Notes under the pieces: generated by a model | Seen by the model: the letters and a program-made list of their open reading frames with translations, nothing else | Database searches by the model: none | Told to the model about the DNA's origin: nothing | Source of the DNA: Rotaria sordida | Taxonomy: Eukaryota; Rotifera; Eurotatoria; Philodinida; Philodinidae | Assembly (NCBI GenBank): GCA_905250125.1 | Contig: CAJNOL010000609.1 | Span: 54,507-118,506 of the forward strand | Direction of reading: 5' to 3' | Length of the DNA stretch: 64,000 bases | Made by a program: the position numbers and the translations under genes | Part shown: positions 35,984-47,466 of the stretch, piece by piece | Layout: the number at the start of each line of letters is the position of its first letter | Position numbering within the stretch: position 1 is the stretch's first letter

Positions 35984-36153
35984 CAAACTTGAAAGTTGAA
36001 TTCAAATGAAGAAAAGTTTCAAGTTTCAAGTCTAAACTTTCAAATAAATACGGTCTCTATCTCGATGTGGGTGCTGCGGAAACATAGGCGATTGAAATTC
36101 GAAAGTTGAAACTTAAATAGTAGTTGTTCAATGGAATTCAACTTTCATGTTTG
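35984..36153. mobile_element. Small foldback element, 170 bp
   Basis: Terminal inverted repeats CAAACTTGAAAGTTGAATTC (35984-36003) and GAATTCAACTTTCATGTTTG (36134-36153) match at 19 of 20 positions. The interior is non-coding. A half copy of the terminus (GAATTCAACTTCCAAGTTTG) borders the 8-bp minisatellite near 29633, so the terminus is dispersed. Confidence 0.6.
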
Positions 36154-36339
36154 ACACTACTGATTTAACTTACGTATTGTTGCTGGATGGGTTCGATTTA
36201 TGGGCAATGGTAGTACATGGTGCCTACTAACTGATCAGGAATGAGTTATTGTGATGCCTTTGTAGTAGGCTGGCTTAATGTTACATTGTCATGAATAGTG
36301 GAGACGATAGTTGCTAGATTCGTATATTGCAAACATGCT

Positions 36340-36390
36340 GTACATATGAATGAAAAGCCTTTTCATTCATATGTACCCACACCCACACCC
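36340..36390. repeat. Perfect 18-bp palindrome abutting a telomere-like tract
   Basis: GTACATATGAATGAAAAG (36340-36357), one C, then its exact reverse complement (36359-36376), followed directly by CCCACACCCACACCC. The perfect arms with a 1-nt centre would extrude a tight hairpin. Confidence 0.85.
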
Positions 36391-37219
36391 TCAATAGATA
36401 CTGACAGTTGTGAACTAATTATAATAGGCGATTGTCTTTTTTTGAACCTAACATGTTTAGTTGTGTCATAGACAGTTTTTACAATTATACATCAATTAAT
36501 AGCTAGTTTCACATATGTTTAATGTTCTTAGATAGGATTTCATGAGACACTTCAGCTATTATGATTTATAATTACAGATAACTTGACTTGATTATCAAAA
36601 GGATGCTTCACAAAATTATCGCAATAACAAAGAATTTCTAGCTCTTGTCACCGTTTATCAGATGACTATCGAATTAACCAAAAATTTGACAGAAGCCAAG
36701 AGTTTCTGAGGTTTAACTTTCATTGAGTTATAATTAAAACAAAATTAAAAATGTTGCTCTACAGTCAGAATGCAAATCATTTTTTTCTAATGTTGTGTAT
36801 AATTATTTGTACGTAAGAAATTTATGAAATAAGCCTGTTTAATTTCTCAAATCATGCCTTCTTGTCCTCATATTTCTCTCTCTTACTCAATTAACTGTTT
36901 TTTAAACAAAGCTTCTTCACGCGAAATGCGAATGATTTTAATATCGCTCTACATAAAAAGACAAAGTATCATACCATCGATTATCGACAGTTTTTATTCA
37001 TAAAACTTGGTTTGAAGTGGAAACTTAAGAGATATTCTAAAAGTTCTTGACGAGATCTACTTTTCTGACTGCAAAGCTAGCGAGAAAAAAAATTGGTTTT
37101 CTTTGGACAGGTAGTACCAAAAGCTAGGTATTTGACTGTATTGCTGTAATTTCTCGAAAAGTAAAACAGATTGAAACTTGATTTTCTCAAAAGCAAATAA
37201 CTATTTTTAGATCAATAAA

Positions 37220-37319
37220 NNNNNNNNNNNNNNNNNNNNNNNNNNNNNNNNNNNNNNNNNNNNNNNNNNNNNNNNNNNNNNNNNNNNNNNNNNNNNNNNN
37301 NNNNNNNNNNNNNNNNNNN
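37220..37319. other. Assembly gap (100 N)
   Basis: Exactly 100 N, the conventional placeholder for a gap of unknown size. It removes the 5' part of the gene that resumes at 37320. Confidence 0.99.
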
Positions 37320-37320
37320 T

Positions 37321-37847
37321 AATTATCCTGAATGTAATCAACAAATTTTCCTTTCAAGTGAAGTTATTCGTTGTTATACATGTGATTCACGTATAACTGG
37401 TTTGAAAGATTGTATGATACTGAATACATCTAGTTCATATGTTTATAATTCTGCATCTTCAAATCCATCTGAATCATGTACTGTGAGTAAATAAGAGAAA
37501 AGAATTTTCAGAATCTTTATTTATTTATAAACTATAATTTTTGTAAGATGATTATTGGTCCAGCTGAAAAAGATCTCGTTACTGAACACAATTATCCAGC
37601 TTTTACGATGCGTACTTTTATTGATAATTGTATTAATCAATCGTTAGGTAATGTAACATATGGTGGTGTTACTTTTCAAGGTCGTATTGATTGTTGTTCG
37701 ACTTCTCTTTGTAACATACATCGTAAGTTCTAATTGAAAAATTTTGAAACAATTTTTTTTTCTCTTATTAATTTAGCTTTGTATATAAATTTAACATTTT
37801 CAACAATAATACCAAAACATTTTTATCCTACTTCAAAATTTTTTTAA
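37321..37847 (+). CDS. Ly6/uPAR (three-finger) domain protein, 5' end in gap
   Basis: Partial extracellular protein of the LU superfamily. Visible exons are 37321-37482, 37548-37722 and 37777-37847, with GT-AG introns of 65 and 54 nt and consistent phases. The domain begins VIRCYTCDSRITGLKDC and ends in DCCSTSLCN, the CC-x4-CN hallmark that closes the three-finger fold. The signal peptide should lie in the N gap. Oddly, a TAA at 37845 precedes an in-frame hydrophobic run (SLIICLGLIFIIIDISL) that reaches a second stop at 37961; without the TAA this would be a membrane segment. It may be a real short form, an assembly error in a T-run, or a loss of the anchor. It is convergent with another LU gene at 38369-38831. 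Confidence 0.75.
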
Positions 37848-38177
37848 TCTTCTTTGATTATATGTCTTGGATTAATTTTTATCATCATCGATATTTCATT
37901 ATCTATATATCGATTTCGTCTAAACAAATCATATAATCGTTATTTTCCCGGGAATTTATAGTGATAGTACAACAAGTCTTATTTTTATCATCACGTTAAA
38001 TTAAAAATAATCAATTTGAAATAGGATTTATCACTAATGATTTCAAGTTGATACAATTGAAGAAAATTAACTAATGTGATATTGTTTATAGTTTTAAAAT
38101 TTTTTGTTTTAATTTATTTTTCGAAGAATAGCGTATAGGCCAATTTGCTTCTATGATTTATAGGAAGGGAATGGAAT

Positions 38178-38207
38178 AATAAACAGTTCTTTTAAATAAA
38201 ATTTATT
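38178..38207. promoter_or_regulatory. Back-to-back poly(A) signals between convergent LU genes
   Basis: AATAAA at 38178 and 38195 on the plus strand and TTTATT at 38202 (AATAAA on the minus strand). The near-palindrome AATAAAATTTATT can serve the 3' ends of both converging genes. Confidence 0.5.
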
Positions 38208-38368
38208 ATTATTAATTAATCAGTTCTTATATTTTGCATTAAAAAAAACTTCTCAATAGGCCGACATCTGTATCCCCGATTGATTTCAAAGAAAAAAGAG
38301 AATGAACAATGTAAAAAAAAAACTTTTCAATACAAAGTTCATGTAAAAACAAAAATTGAGTTTATATT

Positions 38369-38831
38369 TCAGAATAACATTATTCCTTTCAGAATCATCA
38401 AAAAGGTTACCAAGATTAGAGTAATAGTTATCGATGAGATATGTCTCGTTGTTCCATTGCAATAATCTTTATTTGAACAACAATAGACAATACTGTCTCC
38501 ACTATGACCAGACGTACAAGATCGACCACCTGCTATACGTTCAACATAAGTTGAATATACTACTTTCTAATTAATTAACAAATATTGAAAAAATAAGGTT
38601 CTTTACAATCCATTACTCACTGCACAATAGGTATTGTAGGGAACTGGAAGATCTCCTGATGTGCTTGGATTATATGGATCATTACAGCCAGAATTAGTTG
38701 AACCATCACATGATACGCAAATTAATCCATTTGTTATTGGGATTAATGCTAAAGTAACAAGTTTATATCATTCAATCGGAAAAGAGATATTTACTTAATA
38801 AGTATAAAAACAATAAATTAAGCGGATTCAT
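38369..38831 (-). CDS. Ly6/uPAR (three-finger) domain protein, probably GPI-anchored
   Basis: 120-aa secreted or GPI-anchored protein in three exons: 38795-38831, 38621-38748 and 38369-38566, with introns of 46 and 54 nt. Residues 1-20 form a signal peptide (MNPLNLLFLYLLTLIPITNG). The LU domain starts LICVSCDGSTNSGC and closes with YCCSNKDYCNGT, the CC-x4-CN motif. After it a hydrophobic C-terminal stretch (ITITLILVTFLMILKG) is placed as in GPI-attachment signals. It lies tail to tail with the LU gene at 37321-37847 and likely arose with it by duplication, although the two sequences are far apart. The ligand or partner is unknown. The exons are individually too short to look like genes, but splice phases and the cysteine pattern agree. 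Confidence 0.8.
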
Positions 38832-39489
38832 TTTGTTTTTCAGTTTATGATATTTGTACCAATAAATGTTTGAATGGTAAAAAAGTCGGATACGTTTCTA
38901 ACAGTTATAAGTGTAGATTATAGCAAACAGCAGTAATAACAAAAACGTATATGTAGAGTGCATTTGCGATTTAATAAGAAAACTTATTTGTTTTGTCTTC
39001 TTCTACGGATTTTTTTTTCAGAACAATATTTGTTTTGTCAGAGTTCATGCTCATTTTTTATGCAATTTTTTTTACAAAAGAATACAATTGTATAGAAAAA
39101 AAAACTATAAGCAAGTTTATATTGAAAATTTCAGCCTTGAAAGATATCTGACATTTGAGATTATCATAGAAATAAATATATATCATGATGAAAAGAAAAA
39201 CTTTGTTGTTGTCGAGATAATTTGCTAATATTTTCGGGAGGCTTAAGGAAAAGAACACGGTTGATTCCACTGATGCATTTTAATGAATATTTTTCTTACA
39301 TTATTTCGTAAAAATAAAACGAATAGAGGTGCAGAATTTTTAATCAAAAATCAATAAAGAAATCAATTCATATAGAAAAATAACAAATACAAAATACAAT
39401 AGAATATATTTTGTTCTATTTCATACAAAATTTCAATTATGATAGAAGAAAAGAAAATTTCAAGAAGATCTTATTTATAATTTTGAGAA

Positions 39490-40189
39490 CTATGCATTTA
39501 TGTCAATCATATATGGACCAGGTACAATTTGTCCCGTTTGTGGATCACAATATCCTTGTATAAAACTCGTTCGATTGATTGCAGGTTGTCCAATACATTT
39601 ACCACGAACTGTAATTGAATATTCTGTATACTTATTTTCACCATTCATTGTCAATAGAGGTTTCTCAATATTTGGATCAACTATAAAATGTACAACTGTA
39701 ACTCGAATACCGGTACCATCAATAAGTGATGGATCTGATTGAAGATTTGGATATATGATATCCCATGTAAGATTGTTCTATAGAATAGAAAAATAATATA
39801 TATTTTAATTTATAAACGAAAAACTTTTTATTTACTTGAACTACAGCACCATTGAATAAACCAAACCATAATTGTGGAGAGACATTACCTGCATTAAATC
39901 GCAGCACAGGTTCATCTATTCGTTGTTGACATATGGCAGTGTTTGTATCTTCACATTGTCGTGTTTTACCAGCACAACTCCACCAATAAATATATTCTCT
40001 ACCATCAAAACCAGTTCCTTTAAGAGCAACAGGCCATGTTTTGACAAGATTTGTTATATCATAGACTGATGCATTTCCATAAGCACGACATGGATTTTTA
40101 CGATCAACTAATAATAAACTTGCCCAACAAAGATTTGTTAGAAATATACTGATTAGAACACATGATAAGATGATAGATGTTTGAGACAT
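39490..40189 (-). CDS. Secreted six-cysteine protein, tentatively MRH-like
   Basis: 213-aa predicted secreted protein in two exons (39836-40189 and 39490-39777, 58-nt intron, phase 0). Residues 1-25 form a signal peptide. The mature part has six cysteines: NPCRAYG, WWSCAG, RQCED, AICQQ, GKCIG and GYCDP. An early block VYDITNLVKTWPV and a late block GIRVTVVHFIVDPN…YSITVRGKCIG recall the start and end of mannose-6-phosphate-receptor homology domains, which also have six cysteines and bind N-glycans or lysosomal enzymes. The Q/R/E/Y sugar-binding residues cannot be assigned by eye. ATG 40189 is used; the open frame upstream lacks another ATG. No membrane anchor. If not MRH, it is an unclassified secreted domain. 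Confidence 0.6.
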
Positions 40190-40199
40190 TGTCAACAAT

Positions 40200-42420
40200 G
40201 TATCTATAATAGCAAATAATTATAATTATCGATTAAAATCCAAGGAGAAAAACAAGCTTTTTAATCTATTTTTCTGTTTTTTTTCAAGACTACACTCATT
40301 GTAATTCTGCCTAGTTCACTAATATTAACAATGAGAAGTGTTGAAAGAAATAAACAAAAGAACAGAAAAAAAACAGTCATATTGACTGAAGGGATCAAAG
40401 ATAAAGAATAGCTTTTCTGTTTTTTTTCTTATCATACACGTGACGTTATCTTATCTTATTTTTTTTTGTTTTTGACTCTTATTGTTTAAAATAGAACATT
40501 TTAAAATGTTTGTTAATTGACATTTGTTGAAAAAATTTTCCTAAAAAGATTGGATATTTTATGATTAGATTGATCACAAAACAAAACAAATAAATATTTG
40601 GTCTAGTCTTATTCTTATATTAATATTACATCCCATAAACTAAAAAAGAACATCATAAAAATCAGTTAATTGTATATGCATTTGAGACTTTACCATTAGT
40701 ACTGCGTGTGATCGTATGATTGTGTAACCAAACAGCTGTGTATTTTTACGCTAAGTCTTGTAAGCATTTCTAAATTTAACGGCAAAGAAAGCAAAACTAA
40801 AAGAAAATGTGCTCGACCATGTTTACGTGACGCCACAGATATATGCAGCTGCGCCGTAAAATTTGATTAGGTGAAAGTATGGATCCCGAATGTTGTTGTG
40901 TCTCAAAGAGTAATCATAATGAGAGGTTAATTACGAAGTAACTGAATCGTAGTCGAACACAAGGGGAGAAAGCTGAATATTGGCAGAAATGGAATATATA
41001 GAGAATCAAATGGTCAAAAACATAGGATTTTTTATTGGAAAGGGCACAATCACTTATAAATTAAGACATCAAATAACTCCAATTGGGTGTGATGAACGAT
41101 CAACTATTATCAGCTGTCTTCTATCTATTTTTTCAATGTGACGGTAAAGTTTCTGTTTGTGGTTATCTTTTGTTTTGAAGTGAAGTGTTTACTTTCGACT
41201 TCTGAAGAATGAGAATCAGGTGGTATCATATGTTAATGGCACTTGTTTTCAATTGAATGATGCATCACTAGCCCACGTTCGATTGTCACAACAAAGTTCC
41301 AATATCTTTCGTTTTCCAAGGAGCAAGATTTACCATGGAAACTAGATGCAACATCCGTTACATTTCTTTGAATATCCAATCCACTGCATTGGACACAGTG
41401 TCTTTATGTCGTATCATTCTCATATTGCAAATATAAACATGTTTTTAAACTCAATTGTCTCGCAACGAAGAAAATTGTACAAATAACACAAAAATCATCT
41501 TTCAATATGAAGGAATACCTCTAAACGAAATGTTGATATTGTAAAAAAAAAACAAACTGCTATAACAGTAAACTACAATGTGGAACTCATGTCTCTTATT
41601 CAGATCCATTATACTGATAAGAAATACATAAATTGAAGAATTTCTAACAGATGATAATTACCTGTCATTGATAACCAATTATCAAAGACTGACTCTATAT
41701 TATTTATTTTTTGCATTTTAGATAGCAATTTTTTTTTTTTTTTTTTACTGGTGCTTCATATTATATTTGTTTTGCTTCAATTGATTCGTTAATTATATTA
41801 TGTTTTTATTTCGTTTCCATCTTAATTTATTATTATTTTAATTTCCTTTATGATTAATCAAGCTGCCAATATAAGTTGCTATGTACAAGAATTTAATAAA
41901 TACACAATGGGTCTCAACACAACATCTTATATCATGATAAACATAGAAATTCTTATGTTGATTATTACTATGAATTAAAACTTGATTATATTATTCTTTT
42001 GTATCAGCCATATGCAGACTATATCAAATCGACACATCACTTGCCATCATGATTCACATCTATCATACAATCGTTTTATCTGCCATACAGTTCAAAAACA
42101 TCTTATGACCATTTAGAGTTCAAGAATGGCTTCGGGATGTTCTAGAATGCTTCTAAAGAGTCTACGTATATTATTCACTGTGGTTTAACATCTTTTCTAC
42201 TGCTAAGTAGTTCTACAAAGAAGTCTTGTACTTATTTGCTTGATTGATGAGAAAATATAATCATTGACCTTTTATTCCTGGTAACTGGGAGATGGATGGG
42301 GAGAACCAAAAAACTTTGTCTTCAGCATACAATGAGTATTTTTTTTTCGAAAAATATATGTGAGTTTCATAATACAATTCAAGTGAATAGTGACGCAAAC
42401 AGGATTGTGATTATCATAGG
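40200..42420. other. Intergenic, mostly nothing recognised
   Basis: Apart from a doubtful Cys-containing frame at 41.3 kb, only AT-rich DNA and an 18-T run near 41729-41746. Confidence 0.5.
41236..41404 (-). other. Possible exon with CxxC start, doubtful
   Basis: A 56-codon open frame on the minus strand beginning RHCVQCSGLDIQRNVTD and ending IENKCH. The CxxC opening resembles the start of the Ly6-type domains encoded 3-4 kb away, but the closing CC-x4-CN motif and splice sites are not visible. It could be a decayed relative of that family or chance. Confidence 0.15.
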
Positions 42421-42426
42421 ATTGAC

Positions 42427-43512
42427 CTAGCCCATGATACAGATTGTGTCTTCGCCATAGGATGAAACAAGTAATCTCCATGGTAGCGGACACTTGTCCA
42501 CATCGACGGACAATTGGACATTTCGCTGTAGTCGATGATGAGTGAGAACAAGTTCAGTATGATCACAGTCAATAGTCAATGTCATTTGATCACCTGGTTC
42601 AATATTTTTCTCTTTGTAGACTTTCAACTGAGGATTGCGATTGACAATAGGTCGATCGAAATCTCGCCAACCATAGACCGATGATAATTCTGTTGCTCGT
42701 GCTGTTATCTTTTGCATCGATGCCAATATACCGAAAAAGATGCCTTCATTTTTCTTAGCGATGATTCGAAATCGAATGTTATGAATTTCCGAGCCATACA
42801 GTTTGATACCACAGATACTCGAATAACCCATACATGTTGCGAGTAAACCATCCTCTGATAATTTTACACGTCCAGCAACCTGGTGAAAGCGTTCTTCAGC
42901 AGTTGTATGTGGTGTTTCCAGAAACGATGAGTGTGACTGCAATTTGACAGTCGATTTCTGTCTTTTGTTCACTTTTGCTTGAACAGAACTGGGTAGGGGT
43001 GCTTCATAGATTATGTTGATGAGACGAATAGCAGATTGTGGTGTTTCATCACTTATAACACTAATTGGAAACGGTTTTTGAAGCAAATTCTGCAGTTTTT
43101 GAACCTGTCGAGTCCAATTCTTCAAATCAATTTCTGTCGTATCACGTGCCCGGCGACTGGACTCCATACTTGCAGTAATCTTATTTATGACTTCGTTGAA
43201 ATCATTCATTGTCCGCTTGGTCAACTGATGAACTTCTTTTCGAGCATTTTCAGCTGACAGTTGTATCTTCTTAATCGATTCTTGTTCCCAAACGTCAATG
43301 GCAGATAAAAGAGGCGTTGGATCATTTTCTTGTACGAGACTCTGTCGCAAACGTTCACAGTCATCATTAATTCGATCCACTTCTTTTAAAACTTCCTGTC
43401 GATGTTCAGATAAATGGTGTTCACAAAAAGATTGATGACATCCATCGCAAGTGACAATACCGGGATTTGTCTCACATTTCACGCATATCTTTTTCGTCGA
43501 AATCGTTGGCAT
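42427..43512 (-). CDS. B-box zinc-finger protein with coiled coil
   Basis: 361-aa intracellular protein. The N-terminus holds a B-box-type zinc finger: Cys10, Cys13, Cys22, Cys25, Cys30, His33 and His37 (ICVKCETNPGIVTCDGCHQ). A charged helical region (about 40-150) follows and is likely a coiled coil. The C-terminal half (about 220-361) forms a beta-rich domain with KLSEDGLLATCMGYSS, IRFRIIAKKNEGIFFGI and PWRLLVSSYG, resembling the SPRY/B30.2-like tails of bdelloid B-box proteins. There is no RING finger, so E3 ligase activity is not indicated. ATG 43512 is chosen; a CTATTCAG acceptor just upstream suggests a spliced 5' UTR. The role is probably protein binding, with the partner unknown. Confidence 0.8.
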   Translation of the reverse strand: MPTISTKKICVKCETNPGIVTCDGCHQSFCEHHLSEHRQEVLKEVDRINDDCERLRQSLVQENDPTPLLSAIDVWEQESIKKIQLSAENARKEVHQLTKRTMNDFNEVINKITASMESSRRARDTTEIDLKNWTRQVQKLQNLLQKPFPISVISDETPQSAIRLINIIYEAPLPSSVQAKVNKRQKSTVKLQSHSSFLETPHTTAEERFHQVAGRVKLSEDGLLATCMGYSSICGIKLYGSEIHNIRFRIIAKKNEGIFFGILASMQKITARATELSSVYGWRDFDRPIVNRNPQLKVYKEKNIEPGDQMTLTIDCDHTELVLTHHRLQRNVQLSVDVDKCPLPWRLLVSSYGEDTICIMG

Positions 43513-44274
43513 ATTTTCAATCTGAATAGAAGCATAAGGAAGATTATAGAGTGAAATCAAAAGAAAAATTCCTAAATAAATCAACTTTTAGTGATACTCG
43601 AACACAACATGTAGTCTTAATTTCAAATGTGATTCTCAAACTGACTCCATAAGAGTTTTCATCTAAAACTCGAATCTAAGAATGAGTTTTCACGATTCGA
43701 TCACTTAAAATTTGATAAATAAAAATATGTGCTATTGTTCATTATCGATTACTCGATTATTATTTTTCCTTTTTCTTATACGAAAAATTAGGCCATTTAC
43801 TTTCAATTACTATCGTTATATCGGATTCAATTTCGACGTGTTTTGTTACTGATTCGTTTCAGACTTCACTGTGTAAACGAAATAACGGATACGAGAATAA
43901 ACGATCTGATACGAATGTCATCAATCATCATACTTCGATATCAGAAAAACCTTTTTCTGAAATGACAATGTAGATGGTCGACTCGAAATGGCATTAAATA
44001 CGATAAATGAGAAAAAGAAACCGTGATGATCAAATTACACTTATGCATCAACAGAACCTTTCAAACATTATTGGATATCAAATATTTATAAGTATGACAT
44101 CCTACCTAGAAAGTCTTTGTTCTATCCATTCTTTTATATTCGATTTGTAGCATAGGCAATCCAGCATGACTACAAAATGTTGAGCTCATTTCAAGTATAC
44201 TTTTAAATTGAATATCTAACGTATTCCTTTAATATTTATTCCTGTTCTACTAATACATCACATCTAGGGAATGT

Positions 44275-44905
44275 AAGCTGATTAGCTGACGAGAAAACTA
44301 CCTGAATTGATACTCGCTATTTAAATTCATATTGAGTTCACAAGTAGATCTCCATAAAACTAGAAAAATCTGAAAGGATTCGTGCCTATGGACTTCTAAG
44401 CTCAAGTTATGACCGTTTTATTGAATTAGCAATCCAGTTTTAGGTATTTCGATCAGAAATTTTACCTGTAAACGTGGCGAATGACTAGTGGAATCTCTTA
44501 AAAGTTTCAGTCGAAAACAAATGTTCCTATGTTGAGATATTGAGTTTTCAAGTAAACTCGAGCTTTGTGGCATATCTGTGGCAAACAACCACTTTTTAGA
44601 AATTCAATATCTTGACAGGAGAACATTCTTTTCGGCCGAAATTTTCAAAATATTTCATCAGTCGTTCGACCTCCTTAGAAGCGAAATTTCAGATTGAAAT
44701 ATTGTTATTTAATTTTTCAGTAAATACCTAAAGCTAGATAGAAAATCTAGTAAAATGGTCATAACTCGGCTCCAGAGATCCATTGGTACAAACCCTATAA
44801 AGATTTTTATAGTCTTACCGAAACATTCTTGTGAACCCAATATGAGCTCATACGGTGGGTATCAGTTTGGGTAGTTGCTTCGTGAGTCGCTACATAGTGG
44901 ACATG
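44275..44905. mobile_element. Long foldback element, ~630 bp
   Basis: Both halves are diverged reverse complements of each other over roughly 280 bp each. Matching landmarks are CAAGTTATGACC/GAGTTATGACC, TTTTAGGTATTT/CTTTAGGTATTT, TTCATATTGAGTTCACAAG/CTCATATTGGGTTCACAAG and GAGATATTGAGTTT/AAGATATTGAATTT. The centre is near 44570 (GGCATATCTGTGGC). No coding frame. A non-autonomous element with very long inverted repeats fits best. Confidence 0.7.
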
Positions 44906-46025
44906 ATATTTTCTTTCGAATAAACACTTATTTCATCTCTATAATTGTTACTTCTTGACCTAGTAAACGATCAAAAGTAAAAATAGTCGTTTTCTTAAAA
45001 TTAATTTAATTGAAAAATTCACTGGACGGGATCTCGAGGAGAAAAATTGGAAGAAAAATATTTCTCTGCAAAATCATAGTACTGTGTGTGTTTCAATGCA
45101 GTTTGTTGTACTGATTCTGAATACGATCTTTTATTGAATAAAAACGTTTTTGAAGGAAGACAAATAGAAAATGCCTGACAAACCATGACTTTTTTGAAAG
45201 TCTTCGGTAAAGTCCAGAAACATTTATGATAGTTTATACTAACTGCAGTGATAGAGAATATACGAGAGAACATTCTGACAAAGTTTGAATAAGTTCTACA
45301 TTGGAATGTCAAGGGGCGCTCATTTTACTAATATAATCGCTTGAAAAATCACAGGGAAGAAAAAGCAAATTTCATTCTTAGGAAATATCAGTGGTAATTA
45401 TACATTTTATTTTTATTCATCGGTGGTGCATTCCTTAAATAATAATGTGCGTTGTATAAATGGCGCTATTTTCAGGTTAATTTTAAATTAGTTGTTTTTT
45501 CGCTCAACTTGAACTTTGTGGCAAAAATTTTAATGCTATTAAATAGTCCATAAGCCGAAGTATATTTAGCACTATTTGAATCTTTTAAAGGTATATTTTC
45601 GAGTTTTGACCTCATGTTTACCGTGTCATCTACTGTGCGCCGTTCTCGTGAATAGTTGCTAAACATTTCAGCTACGATCATCAAGACATAAAAAGGGATA
45701 CTAAATTTTTGAAAATTTTCCGCATTTAGGGACAGCTTTCGGTGATGTTTTTGTTTAATTTCTTATCATTACACTCTCTACTATTGTTTTCTCCTTGTTT
45801 AATTTCAAACTTTCACGAAACTAAGAAGGCTTTCAAAGCATCGAAAAATTTCGGCCAACGCCACCGATTAGGGCATCGGCTTTCATCTCTAATCACAAGT
45901 GACAGAATCATCTGTCATTAATACATTCATGACAGACTTTCTCATAAATGTTTGTTAATATTTTGTATTTATACACACGAATGGGCATCTTCTTCAGATA
46001 GAACGATTTAGATAATGATTAATAT

Positions 46026-46202
46026 TTACTTCCCCACAGTACTTACAGCAGGACTATCACCTTCTAACAGAGTCGGTTGAGGAATATAATCTTCACAATT
46101 TCTTACAATATGAATAACACAAAACAACACAAAATTGTATTCACAACTGCTGCACAACCAGAGTAATGTTTTCTTTTCAATTCTACTGCTATGCAACAGC
46201 AT
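46026..46202 (-). CDS. Small Cys-rich open frame, doubtful
   Basis: 58 codons from ATG 46202: MLLHSSRIEKKTLLWLCSSC, then hydrophobic VLFCVIHIV and NCEDYIPQPTLLEGDSPA before the TAA. A good donor (GTAAGT) sits just before the stop, so it may be an exon rather than a complete gene. A short GC-richer coding-like stretch follows at 45838-45892 on the same strand. Not recognised. Confidence 0.2.
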   Translation of the reverse strand: MLLHSSRIEKKTLLWLCSSCEYNFVLFCVIHIVRNCEDYIPQPTLLEGDSPAVSTVGK

Positions 46203-47466
46203 GGAAAGAAATGAGTAGAAAGGATCATGGCCTCAGGATGAAAGAGAAAGTGTGCAATTCTTTTAGTTGTTTGATGTGAACGAGTCATTCTTATTCAATA
46301 GACAAGGTATTGTCATATGACTATTCGTGGAAATACTGATATTGGTTACAGTAAACTCATGACAATCATGGTTCCAACAATCAACGACGATTAATTTATG
46401 AACTCATAAGTGCAATTTCGATAGAAAAAAGACCATTTTTCAAGCACATCTTGGTTTAATATTATACACAATCTACGAAGAAATCTTTGACAGACTTTTT
46501 CCTGTTGACGACCATCTGGTCATATGAATGTGTACTCGTCATTCAATGTCATAATTTGCATGTGAAGTACTAGTCTAAACAACAAATGATCTCTTCATCT
46601 TTTCCGAGAGATACATCGACAAATGAAACTATAGCAGTTGAGGGCCGGAATTTGAACCATCAACACGAGGGATCAACATAAAAAATAATATAAAAAAAAA
46701 AAGAATTTATTTATATTGAGGATGTGAGGATGGATGTGGAGTAGGGTGAGATGTAGGTGGATATGAGTGTTACTTTGGATGAAGATAATGTCTAAGCACG
46801 TCGACATCCTGGTTGGAAAGAATAATTTAAGATGCACGCTGAAACAGTTGGCGATCCAAGTGTTGAAGTCTATAAACAAACCTATTACGGTAGATTGTTT
46901 TGCTCTCTTTCTTACCATACTATTATTATTTTTTTCATTTCTTCTATGCACTTAAACTTAAAGTCTGTAAATCAACACAAAAAACAGAAGCAAAGGGATG
47001 CTGTAAAAGTTGTATTCTTTTTTAAACTAAGCGACTGAGAATTTTTCATTGTATTCTGAAGTAAACAGAAACTATACAGATTGATCTTCAAATGAAAGTT
47101 TTTTTTTCTGTTATTAGAGTTATTTCACAAGCGGTTGCAACTGACATTATGTTTTTCAAATAGTTCTATCTCATAGATAGATGCTGAAATAATAAATATA
47201 TTTTAGACAACTATTGATATTGTAAAAGAATTGGTCAATGAAGAATTCTTTTTCAAATATCTTTCTTGCTAATTTTATTAAATTGAATGTAAAAAAAACT
47301 GTTAGTTGCAGGGATATAAGATGAAAATTCCGTAAGGATACGAATAATATTGTCTGATTGACTTCTTTTTATTCTTCAATCATAATCCTAAAGAAATAGC
47401 AAATTTGAAATAATCATATACATAGAAACAAGCACATACATGACATTTTTATAATGAAAGATGATA

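Noticed and set aside
43513-43584. Hydrophobic N-terminal extension of the B-box protein (possible signal peptide)
   Set aside because: It starts from a non-ATG codon and is separated by a CTATTCAG acceptor; a B-box protein is intracellular.
46640-46675. Possible tRNA T-arm on the minus strand (GGTTCAAATTCC)
   Set aside because: The T stem does not pair well and no A box or acceptor stem lies at the right distance.
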